Positions 7,223 through 13,767 of a stretch of DNA of 13,779 nt are shown here, piece by piece (position 1 is the first letter of the stretch; each line of letters starts with the position of its first letter). A model generated the notes under the pieces. The model ran no database searches, had not been told where the DNA came from, and saw nothing but the letters and a program-made list of their open reading frames with translations. Origin of the DNA: Lentisphaeria bacterium (lineage in GTDB: Bacteria > Verrucomicrobiota > Lentisphaeria > Victivallales > UBA1829); the NCBI GenBank assembly GCA_019408975.1, contig DXVA01000089.1, positions 1 to 13,779 on the forward strand, read 5' to 3'. The translations under genes and the position numbers were made by a program.

Positions 7223-8332
7223 ATGATTACTCCGATTTACCATAGCCTGAGTGAAAAACTGGAAGAATATATCCATGACCGCGGCTTGATCGGGCGTCTG
7301 CCCGGACTCGGCCCGCTCAGCAGGGAATTCGGCGTCAATCAGCTGACCATGAGCAAGGCAATCCGCCTGCTGGAGGAAAAGGGACTCGTCACAATCAACG
7401 GCACACGCGGGACTTTCGTCAATGAAGAACGCAGGAGCCGCCCCGTCTACAAAGTCATCGGACTGGTCGGAGTGACGAAACTTGACGAGCGGGACTACAT
7501 CCTCGATCATCTTGAACCGTATGCCGAACGCTCCGGGTATCACCTGCTCGGAATCACGGGTTCCATGGAACTCTTCACCACCCGGACACAGCTTCTCACG
7601 ACTTTTCCCGTGGATGGGCTCATTTTCTGTTATTCCTCCCTGACCTCCGGAATCGCAGACTACCTGCGTTCGGAACGGATTCCGATCATCGCCTGCAACC
7701 GCCGTCCGGATATTCCCTGGCTGGATACGGTTGACTTCGATCACGACGCCCATTACCGGAAAATCTTCGCTTTCCTGAAGAAACTCGGGCACCGCCGGAT
7801 TGCGGTTCTGGCGCTGCCCGTTTCCGATGAATACCGTCATCACAAGGAATGGATCAACAGCATCTGCCGGAAATATCTCGGAGAGGATTATGACGATGAA
7901 TTGTATTACCATCTTCCCAACCTGGGGCCCTGCCCGTCGAAACGGGAGGATGTCCGCCCGCATGTCAGGCGCATACTGGAACATGCCTGTTCACTGGCGG
8001 AACCGCCCACGGCATTCCTTGCGCCTTCGGAATATATCGTCGAATTGAAGCCGCAGCTGCTGGAACGGGGGATTTGTGTTCCGGAGGATGTTTCGCTGAT
8101 CTCCTGGGGTTCCCGGCTTCCGCAGGAATTTACGCAGATCTATTTCGATTACCGCAAAATCTGGCTGCATGGTCTTCGCCGGATGCTTCAGCTTCTGAAC
8201 CGGCAGGCGGAACAGCCGGAGGAAAAGCTTCTGAAAATGCCCTGCATCCGCGGAGAAAGCACTGCTCCCGCGCCTTCAAAAAAGAGACTCTGCCGACAAA
8301 ATCAATATTTTAATAACAAAGGAGGGATTTAA
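7223..8332 (+). CDS. GntR-type HTH / LacI-type sensor transcriptional regulator
   Basis: A 369-residue regulator. Its first ~68 residues form a GntR winged helix: PLSREFGVNQLTMSKAIRLL for the recognition helix region, then EEKGLVTINGTRGTFV for the wing. The remainder is a periplasmic-binding-protein-like sensor domain as in LacI proteins: YKVIGLVGVT as the first strand, KKLGHRRIAVLALP at the hinge between lobes, PPTAFLAPSEYI, VPEDVSLISWGSR and a final IRGEST. This is the AraR-like GntR/LacI class, whose members usually respond to sugars. Two adjacent ATGs exist; GAGGA (7214-7218) lies four bases before the second (7223) but only one before the first (7220), so I prefer 7223. It is preceded by a strong promoter flanked by repeats, and is directly followed by the pseudopilin-like gene. 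Confidence 0.9.
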   Translation: MITPIYHSLSEKLEEYIHDRGLIGRLPGLGPLSREFGVNQLTMSKAIRLLEEKGLVTINGTRGTFVNEERRSRPVYKVIGLVGVTKLDERDYILDHLEPYAERSGYHLLGITGSMELFTTRTQLLTTFPVDGLIFCYSSLTSGIADYLRSERIPIIACNRRPDIPWLDTVDFDHDAHYRKIFAFLKKLGHRRIAVLALPVSDEYRHHKEWINSICRKYLGEDYDDELYYHLPNLGPCPSKREDVRPHVRRILEHACSLAEPPTAFLAPSEYIVELKPQLLERGICVPEDVSLISWGSRLPQEFTQIYFDYRKIWLHGLRRMLQLLNRQAEQPEEKLLKMPCIRGESTAPAPSKKRLCRQNQYFNNKGGI

Positions 8333-8335
8333 GTC

Positions 8336-9115
8336 ATGAGGCAAAGAGTGATTTTCACATTAATAGAATTGTTGATCGTGATCGCAATCATTGCGATTCT
8401 TGCAGCCATGCTTCTTCCGGCATTAAGCCAGGCAAAAGAAAAAGCACAGGACATCTCCTGCCGCAGCAATGTAAAACAGATGGGGCTGATGGGGCAGATG
8501 TATGCCGACGACTATAAGGAATATATGATGGGGGCAATCTATGATCCGGTTCGCCATGCCAGTACCGTGGGGCATCATTTCATGAGAGGATTTTCAGAGC
8601 TGGGATACTGCGGCAAGCTCTCCGGCGGGAAAAAACAGGTATATACGTTCCGCTGCCCTTCCGAAAACTATAATCCGGCAGATGCACTGGGATGGGAATA
8701 CCACACAACTTATGGAGTCAATTATCTTACATTCGGCAGTTCTTATAACGCCACCGATTATACGCTGATGAAACGCTCCGCCATTGTTTCGCGCGCACAA
8801 GGCGGTTCGGTAAGAACCATGTATATTGCCGATACACCGGAAGCACAGTGGATGAGTCACCTCAACAACTCCATCAAATTTCAAGTGGATTACAGGACGC
8901 TGGACACTTACAACTGGCCTGCCTATTACCCTTTGCGCGATGGCAACAGCTGGGCGCTCGTCAGTGCCCGGCATAACAGGAAGAGCAGTCTCAATGCCGC
9001 TCTCTTCGACGGTTCAGCCATCGGTATTCCGGCAAAACAGCTGCATCGTAATCTCCCTTATGCCTATCCGCACCGCTATGTATACGGTCCGACTGTATGG
9101 TATGCAAAACCGTAA
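8336..9115 (+). CDS. Pseudopilin-like secreted protein (prepilin-type N-terminus)
   Basis: 259 residues. The N-terminus MRQRVIFTLIELLIVIAIIA is a class III (prepilin) signal: a short basic segment, then a hydrophobic helix starting FTLIE with Glu at +5. The residue before the expected cleavage point is Ile6 instead of the usual Gly. The helix continues AILAAMLLPALSQAKEKAQ, then CRSNVKQMGLMGQMYADDY, a hallmark of the large PVC-group family of secreted pseudopilin-like proteins (DUF1559-related). Near the C-terminus, His213 and Asp225-Gly226 give an H-x11-DG motif, a variant of the family's H-x9-DG. The function of this family is not established; exposure at the envelope or export by a type II-like system is inferred. 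GGAGG (8321-8325) sits inside the end of the regulator gene, three bases separating the two genes, so translation is probably coupled. Confidence 0.9.
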   Translation: MRQRVIFTLIELLIVIAIIAILAAMLLPALSQAKEKAQDISCRSNVKQMGLMGQMYADDYKEYMMGAIYDPVRHASTVGHHFMRGFSELGYCGKLSGGKKQVYTFRCPSENYNPADALGWEYHTTYGVNYLTFGSSYNATDYTLMKRSAIVSRAQGGSVRTMYIADTPEAQWMSHLNNSIKFQVDYRTLDTYNWPAYYPLRDGNSWALVSARHNRKSSLNAALFDGSAIGIPAKQLHRNLPYAYPHRYVYGPTVWYAKP

Positions 9116-9138
9116 GATCATTCAAGAAAGGAAATAAA

Positions 9139-12006
9139 ATGAAACGGAATCAATGTCTCACGCTGTTATTCTCCGGAACACTGTTTTTTCTGCTGAATGC
9201 AGGTTTCGCGGCAGAACAGAACCTCCTGAAAGAACAGAAAGTCAAAATCATCTCGCAAACAGGAAAAATGGAAGGCTGTTATCAGAATGACAGCATAGCA
9301 GTCAGGATACCCGCAGCGCCCAAAGGCTGGCCGATACTCAAGCTCGGACTTCCACAGGCGCCGGCAAACACAGGAACGGTTCTCATTGAAATACGCCTGG
9401 ATACTCCGAATCAGGAGGTCAAAGGCGGAATTTCCCTGGCTCCGTCGGACAATCCCGGACTGGCAAAGAAACTGTGGCCTTATCTTGGCGGAAAGGAGAC
9501 TGTCTATATCAACGGCCGTCTGAAATACCGGACAGTTTCGCGCATTTCCCTGCCGTATGACCCGAAGGACCCGCTGACGGGGCTGACTCTTGCCGCGCGC
9601 CGTCCTGAAAAACCGGTGAAACTGACAATTACCTGTATTTCATTTCTTCCGAAAGCGATCCCCGGCGCAAATCTGCTGATGAACAGTGCGCTTGATTCGG
9701 AACAATCCGACTTTCCGCCGTTCTGGTATACGCAGACACCGACAAAAACCAGGTATGCCCGAAGCGGAGGCCCCGGAGGAAAAGGAGCTGTCATCATGCA
9801 GGGAGACGCCAATCTGCGCCAGCAGGGAATGGTTCTCGTCGGAGGGGAAACCTACCGTCTCAGCGGCATGTTCAAAACCAGAGATTTCAAGGCGAAATCA
9901 TTTATGTTCGTAGTTCACAATTTTGCATGGCAGAAAGACGTCGGATTCCGCAGTATCCCGCAAAACACCGACGGCTGGGTCAAGCTGGAACAGGATCTTG
10001 TACTGGTTCCATCCAACACGCCTGCAAATGTTTACGGCGTAGCACTCCATATCGCAGGAGCAACAGGAGAGCTTATGGCTACGGACCTGAAACTTGAGCC
10101 GCTTTCGGAAAAAGCCAGGACTGACTCCAAAAATCCAATGGCGATTCCCGCGCGCCAGATCATTCCGCTTTCGCCGCTTCTGACTCAAATTCCGGTTGAA
10201 AATCCGGTTCTCTCTTTCACCGTGGGCAAACTCCCGCTTCCCAATGAATCTTATGAATGCCACTTCCGAATCAATGGAAAAGAGTTCAACACTCCGGTTG
10301 CGAAAAACGGCGGATTCCGGGCAGCCCTGCACGGGATGCCCGCCGGAACGTATGCGCTGAGAGCGGAATTGAGGGAACGGGCGACTGGAAAACCGATTGC
10401 GGATGCGAATTTTACAGTCACATTGCGCAAAACGCCTGAAATCAGAAACGATCAGTTCAAACGCCTGAACAATCTTGTTACAGAGGTATTGAATACCGAT
10501 ACTGAAAGCGGAAAGGAATTTGCATTTCATCTCCCCCGCAACGGTTGGGTTTACATCCAATCCCCGGAAGGCGCGGACACGCTTCTTGACGGTAAAATCA
10601 ACTTGGCTGCACCGGAAATGTTCCAGAATCTCAATGCTGGAAAACATACTCTCAGGACAATCGGCGGGAGCGGCAGAATCATCGTCCGTTCCATTCCCGA
10701 AATCCTCTGTTATCCCGTCACGGCGGGCGGCTGGCAGTTTGTAAAGAAACATGTGCTCGGCAATGTCACGACGCTGAACCGCAGCGGGGAAAAGCTGACA
10801 GAAGAACAGATACGCGAAATACGGAAAACCGGCGCCGTCGTAATCGCCTCCTGCGGAGTCAGGCAAACCGAAGATGCAATGCTCAAGGCGATGCAGTCCA
10901 ACGATGCCCTGAAACACCCCGGAATCAGCGGTTTCACTTCGGATGAGTGCTTTTTCACCAACCCGCAGGTGCTCTCGAACTATGTCAAGGCGCTGACGAA
11001 ATTCGATCCGAAAGGAAAACTGGTCTACACATGGATCGTCGGCAAACCGTCCACGATCCTTCATACGGATTTCATGTCGGCGGCGCTGAATGCTTCGGAC
11101 GGACGCGGACGTCTGCTCTATGAAGCCTACTGCATCCCCTACCCCACGGAAAAAGCGGAACGCACTTATCTTGATGATATGCTCGTCGCGACATTCCGGC
11201 AGTTCAAACAGTTCCACCCGGAAGCGGAAAAAGGCACGGATATCATTCTCGGAGCTTTCACCAGACCCGGTTATATGACATTAAACTCCATACCCGGAGT
11301 CGATTACAAATGCGCCCTCGACATCCAGATGAACGTTCTGGCAAATCATCCGGAGTTCAGTCAGCTCGGCGGCGTCGGCTATTGGGGGTTCAGCTATGCG
11401 GATGAGGAGATGATCCGCTGGGGATATGCCCTGCTCCGCCACTACGCGATTGAAGGAAACACGGAACCGCTCTCAAAAAAATACGGATTCACTTATCAGC
11501 TTCCTTTCCTGAAAAACTGCGATTTTGAGTCCGGGCTGGAGCACTGGAACACAAAAGGAGCCGTATCTTCCGATTCCGCCTCGAAACTCCGCTACGGAGG
11601 CAAAAACCAGAAGCGCTGGGGCGGGACGGGCAACACCTTCTGCCGGTTTACGAAAAAACCCGATGCAACGGCTGAAATCAGCCAGACGGCAAAAGGATTG
11701 ACGCCCGGCAAATTGTATGCTCTCCATTTCATCACCGCCGATCTGAAAGACATCAAGGCAAACAGGATCGCTCCCAGACGCTACGGCATCGACGTCACTC
11801 TCAAGGGCGCAGAGATTCTGCCTGAAAAACGTATGCTCTCCGTCAATGCGGGCAACAAGCGGGACGTGGCGTATATCAATCATCATAAACTCATTTTCAA
11901 AGCCAATGCCCCGGAAGTGGAAGTGATTTTCGACAATGCCAAAGCGCAGGACGGCGAGGAACTGATTCTGAACTTCATCCAGCTTACACCTTATTTTAAT
12001 CACTGA
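9139..12006 (+). CDS. Large secreted multidomain protein with carbohydrate-binding-like domains
   Basis: 955 residues, with a Sec signal peptide (MKRNQCLTLLFSGTLFFLLN then AGFA, likely cut before AEQ). Start 9139 was chosen over 9097 because AAAGGA lies six bases before it and the signal peptide begins there. Layout as I read it: an N-terminal beta domain (about 25-170); a CBM4/9-like jelly roll (178-321, opening NLLMNSALDS and closing with TDLKLEP); an Ig-like domain (345-432); a beta domain with LPRNGWVYI (465-473) and a following LDGK (438-530); a probable alpha/beta barrel (530-780) with GFTSDECFF (Asp602-Glu603) and GYWGFSYADEEMIRW (747-761); and a second CBM-like domain (789-955, opening FLKNCDFESGLEHW). 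Acidic residues at barrel strand ends suggest a glycoside-hydrolase-type enzyme, but no family is recognised. It follows the pseudopilin-like gene by 23 bases and ends at a terminator. Confidence 0.8.
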   Translation: MKRNQCLTLLFSGTLFFLLNAGFAAEQNLLKEQKVKIISQTGKMEGCYQNDSIAVRIPAAPKGWPILKLGLPQAPANTGTVLIEIRLDTPNQEVKGGISLAPSDNPGLAKKLWPYLGGKETVYINGRLKYRTVSRISLPYDPKDPLTGLTLAARRPEKPVKLTITCISFLPKAIPGANLLMNSALDSEQSDFPPFWYTQTPTKTRYARSGGPGGKGAVIMQGDANLRQQGMVLVGGETYRLSGMFKTRDFKAKSFMFVVHNFAWQKDVGFRSIPQNTDGWVKLEQDLVLVPSNTPANVYGVALHIAGATGELMATDLKLEPLSEKARTDSKNPMAIPARQIIPLSPLLTQIPVENPVLSFTVGKLPLPNESYECHFRINGKEFNTPVAKNGGFRAALHGMPAGTYALRAELRERATGKPIADANFTVTLRKTPEIRNDQFKRLNNLVTEVLNTDTESGKEFAFHLPRNGWVYIQSPEGADTLLDGKINLAAPEMFQNLNAGKHTLRTIGGSGRIIVRSIPEILCYPVTAGGWQFVKKHVLGNVTTLNRSGEKLTEEQIREIRKTGAVVIASCGVRQTEDAMLKAMQSNDALKHPGISGFTSDECFFTNPQVLSNYVKALTKFDPKGKLVYTWIVGKPSTILHTDFMSAALNASDGRGRLLYEAYCIPYPTEKAERTYLDDMLVATFRQFKQFHPEAEKGTDIILGAFTRPGYMTLNSIPGVDYKCALDIQMNVLANHPEFSQLGGVGYWGFSYADEEMIRWGYALLRHYAIEGNTEPLSKKYGFTYQLPFLKNCDFESGLEHWNTKGAVSSDSASKLRYGGKNQKRWGGTGNTFCRFTKKPDATAEISQTAKGLTPGKLYALHFITADLKDIKANRIAPRRYGIDVTLKGAEILPEKRMLSVNAGNKRDVAYINHHKLIFKANAPEVEVIFDNAKAQDGEELILNFIQLTPYFNH

Positions 12007-12016
12007 ACTTTCCTGT

Positions 12017-12054
12017 AACAGCCGCATACCCGAAAGGATGTGCGGCTGTTTTTT
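12017..12054 (+). terminator. Rho-independent terminator after the large secreted protein
   Basis: A ten-base perfect stem (AACAGCCGCA, 12017-12026, with TGCGGCTGTT, 12041-12050), a loop of 14 bases and a T-run through 12054 lie ten bases after the stop codon. It closes the regulator/pseudopilin/secreted-protein unit. Confidence 0.9.
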
Positions 12055-12070
12055 CCAGCTTCGCAGGGAT

Positions 12071-12110
12071 TGCATTTTTCCGCAGCAGATGTACGTTACC
12101 GGAAAATGCA
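12071..12110 (+). repeat. Imperfect inverted repeat in the leader of the DUF1848 gene
   Basis: TGCATTTTTCCG (12071-12082) and CGGAAAATGCA (12100-12110) are complementary except for one extra T, with a spacer of 17 bases. The right arm runs directly into AGGA (12110-12113), the probable ribosome-binding site of the gene starting at 12124. A weak promoter-like pair (TTGCAT 12070-12075, TACGTT 12092-12097) overlaps it. It may be an operator or an RNA hairpin that influences translation. Confidence 0.45.
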
Positions 12111-12123
12111 GGAACTTTTATCT

Positions 12124-12945
12124 ATGATCATCAGCGCAAGCAGACGCACGGATATTCCGGCGTATTACGGCAAATGGATGCTGGAACGCCTGAAAGCCGG
12201 GACGGTCTCCGTCCGCAATCCGTTCAACCCGAGGCAGTCCGGAGAGATCAGCCTCTCTCCGGACAAAATTGAGTGCATCGTATTCTGGACAAAGAACCCT
12301 GCTCCGATGCTGCCTTTGCTCCATGAGATCGACGCTCTGGGATACCGCTATTATTTCCAGTTCACACTGACGCCTTATGACAGAACTATCGAAAAATACC
12401 TGCCGCCGAAAACGGAACTCATCCGCACGTTTCGGCAGCTCTCGGAGCAAATCGGAAAACAGAAGATCGTCTGGCGCTATGACCCGATTCTTTTCACCGC
12501 AAAGCATGGAGTCGCGGAACATATCCGGTGTTTTCAATCTCTGGCGGAACGGCTGGCACCCTATACGGAACGCTGTGTCATCAGCTTTCTTGACTTCTAC
12601 CGGAAAACGGAGCGGAACATGGCGGAATGTCCGGTCATCCGCCCCGAAGAATCAATGATTGCGGAAACAGCCGGAGCGTTCAAAGAGATTGCAGATGCCC
12701 ATGCGCTTGACCTCCGTTCCTGTTGCGAAGGGTTGGAGCTGTATGGAATCCGTTCCGGTGCGTGCATCGATCCGGAACTGGTGGAAAAACTGACGCACAA
12801 GCGACTGCCGGCAAAAAAAGACAGGAGCCAGCGTCCGTTCTGCAACTGCGCGCCGAGTGTGGACATCGGCTGCTACAACACCTGCGGCAACGGCTGTATC
12901 TACTGCTATGCCAATACGAAACCGGTACAGAAAAAAGGGACCTGA
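12124..12945 (+). CDS. DUF1848-family protein with C-terminal radical-SAM-type cysteine motif
   Basis: 273 residues from the ATG at 12124, chosen because MIISASRRTDIPAYYGKWM is the standard beginning of the DUF1848 family and AGGA lies ten bases upstream; the longer frame from 12040 would start inside the preceding terminator. Other family segments are VSVRNPFNPRQSGEISLSPD, CIVFWTKNPAPML, YYFQFTLTPYD and KIVWRYDPILF. The C-terminus holds CNC (240-242), Cys250 and CGNGCIYC (254-261), which is the CX3CX2C pattern of radical-SAM enzymes, here at the end of the chain instead of near the beginning. The family is uncharacterised to my knowledge; an Fe-S/SAM enzyme is a fair inference. It stands alone between two terminators, so it is likely monocistronic. 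Confidence 0.88.
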   Translation: MIISASRRTDIPAYYGKWMLERLKAGTVSVRNPFNPRQSGEISLSPDKIECIVFWTKNPAPMLPLLHEIDALGYRYYFQFTLTPYDRTIEKYLPPKTELIRTFRQLSEQIGKQKIVWRYDPILFTAKHGVAEHIRCFQSLAERLAPYTERCVISFLDFYRKTERNMAECPVIRPEESMIAETAGAFKEIADAHALDLRSCCEGLELYGIRSGACIDPELVEKLTHKRLPAKKDRSQRPFCNCAPSVDIGCYNTCGNGCIYCYANTKPVQKKGT

Positions 12946-12959
12946 TTCCCGCAGGTCCC
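12931..12959 (-). terminator. Rho-independent terminator of the HdeD-like gene
   Basis: Read on the minus strand, a seven-base stem (12953-12959 with 12937-12943, arm GGGACCT) with a nine-base loop is followed by six T (12936 down to 12931). It lies ten bases after the HdeD-like stop. Its T-run and one arm fall inside the last codons of the convergent DUF1848 gene, including its stop. There is no T-run on the plus strand. Confidence 0.8.
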
Positions 12960-12968
12960 CGCAGAAAA

Positions 12969-13523
12969 TTACTGCTGGATTTCCCTCGGCATGAAGAACG
13001 AGAAAATCACGAAAAGCAGCCCTTCCGCCAGAAGGACAATCCCCGTCACCAGAACCAGCTGCGCAAATGCAAAAACCGGCGCGAACAGCAGAAAGAGTCC
13101 GACCAGAATGCTCAACAGACAGCTGATGATGTTGAACGTCTTATTGACGGAATCCGTGCTGATCGAAGAAGAAATTGAAATCCCGATCACGCCGGAAGAC
13201 AGGAAAAAGGTCGCAAGACACCATGCAAGAAAGATGATTTCCGCAACCGGATTATACAGCAGCAATGCACCTGCAACCGTCAGCAGGAATCCGTAGAAAA
13301 ACCATGCCGTGCGCTTCTCCTCCCTCGTGAACGCGCTGATCATGACCCAAATACCGCTGAGGGCTATCAGGAATCCCGTAAGAAATCCCAGATTGATCGC
13401 CGTGAAAAACGGCTTGAACGTGAAAACCGCCCCGAAGATCATAACGACGACTCCGCGCCAGAAAAGCCCCCACTTCGTAATGCCGCCTACGATGTCCTGC
13501 CCGAAAAAGATTTTGTTCCACAT
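12969..13523 (-). CDS. HdeD-like (DUF308) six-helix membrane protein
   Basis: 184 residues beginning MWNKIFFGQDIVGGITKWGL. The start at 13523 has AAGGGGG five bases upstream, which is much better than the alternative ATG 14 codons earlier. Six hydrophobic helices are visible, at about 18-38, 43-65, 72-89, 92-116, 127-147 and 149-176, in the paired pattern of DUF308 repeats (GLFWRGVVVMIFGAVFTFKP, a glycine-rich second helix, then REEKRTAWFFYGFLLTVAGA and a third pair ending in PREIQQ). In enterobacteria the family member HdeD helps acid resistance; elsewhere the role is unknown, so a general inner-membrane stress function is only inferred. It is convergent with the DUF1848 gene. Confidence 0.85.
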   Translation of the reverse strand: MWNKIFFGQDIVGGITKWGLFWRGVVVMIFGAVFTFKPFFTAINLGFLTGFLIALSGIWVMISAFTREEKRTAWFFYGFLLTVAGALLLYNPVAEIIFLAWCLATFFLSSGVIGISISSSISTDSVNKTFNIISCLLSILVGLFLLFAPVFAFAQLVLVTGIVLLAEGLLFVIFSFFMPREIQQ

Positions 13524-13565
13524 AATTTCCCCCTTTGTCATGTTGATTATCAGAACTGTATTCAA

Positions 13566-13593
13566 AAGATAACATCTTTTTCTGAAAATGCAA
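13566..13593 (-). promoter_or_regulatory. Candidate promoter of the HdeD-like gene
   Basis: On the minus strand, TTGCAT (13588-13593) and TATCTT (13566-13571) are separated by 16 bases, with a leader of about 36 bases before the chosen start at 13523. A moderate match in an AT-rich region, so tentative. Confidence 0.35.
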
Positions 13594-13610
13594 ATACCCC
13601 CCGATGATTA

Positions 13611-13663
13611 CGGCGGAAAAAGAATATCCGCCGCGTTGCCGCCATGCGCCGGCGGGGATTTTT
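13611..13663 (+). other. Two mutually exclusive GC-rich hairpins with a T-run
   Basis: CGGCGGA (13611-13617) can pair with TCCGCCG (13627-13633), and the latter's CCGCCG can instead pair with CGGCGG (13650-13655), which is followed by GGATTTTT. On the plus strand this resembles an antiterminator/terminator pair, but no gene is visible upstream or immediately downstream on that strand. It may simply insulate the promoter at 13697 from upstream transcription. Function uncertain. Confidence 0.4.
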
Positions 13664-13665
13664 CT

Positions 13666-13702
13666 CAAAGAGAAAAGAAATATTTCAAATCCCCTGTTGA
13701 CA
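13666..13702 (+). repeat. Promoter-upstream element, copy 2
   Basis: CAAAGAGAAAAGAAA (from 13666) followed by CAAATCCCCTGTTGACA (13686-13702) repeats the arrangement at 7111-7156; the 17-base core has 15 identical positions. It places the same A-rich/CAAATCCCC/-35 sequence before another promoter. Confidence 0.6.
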
Positions 13703-13725
13703 ATCGGGAGAACGCGGTGTATCTT
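13697..13725 (+). promoter_or_regulatory. Strong sigma-70 promoter near the right edge
   Basis: TTGACA (13697-13702) and TATCTT (13720-13725) are separated by 17 bases. No gene downstream is complete in the window, so it should drive a plus-strand gene starting at or beyond the edge. The rest of the 256-base interval from 13524 holds no gene I can support. Confidence 0.7.
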
Positions 13726-13744
13726 AACAGCCATATTTGTAGAA

Positions 13745-13767
13745 TGAATATAAAAATAGTATTTTCA
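13745..13767 (+). repeat. Imperfect inverted repeat downstream of the edge promoter
   Basis: TGAATATA (13745-13752) and TATTTTCA (13760-13767) form an inverted repeat with one mismatch and a spacer of seven bases. It lies about 20 bases past the -10 box, a usual place for an operator. The sequence is AT-rich, so chance is possible. Confidence 0.35.

Noticed and set aside
7049..7984. Minus-strand open frame (311 codons) opposite the GntR/LacI-type regulator
   Set aside because: It would cover the consensus promoter, the repeats and the terminator, and shows no family motif; the plus-strand regulator is clear.
9097..9138. Upstream extension of the secreted protein to 9097
   Set aside because: It would overlap the end of the pseudopilin-like gene and put 14 extra residues before a normal signal peptide; AAAGGA fits the start at 9139.
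9898..11217. Long minus-strand open frame (439 codons) opposite the large secreted protein
   Set aside because: It is a mirror of a strongly coding plus-strand frame with signal peptide, ribosome-binding site and domain motifs; its translation shows arginine/phenylalanine-rich non-protein-like composition and no recognisable motif.
12040..12123. Upstream extension of the DUF1848 gene to an ATG at 12040
   Set aside because: This ATG lies inside the terminator stem of the previous unit, and the family's standard N-terminus (MIISASRRTD) begins at 12124 with a suitable AGGA upstream.
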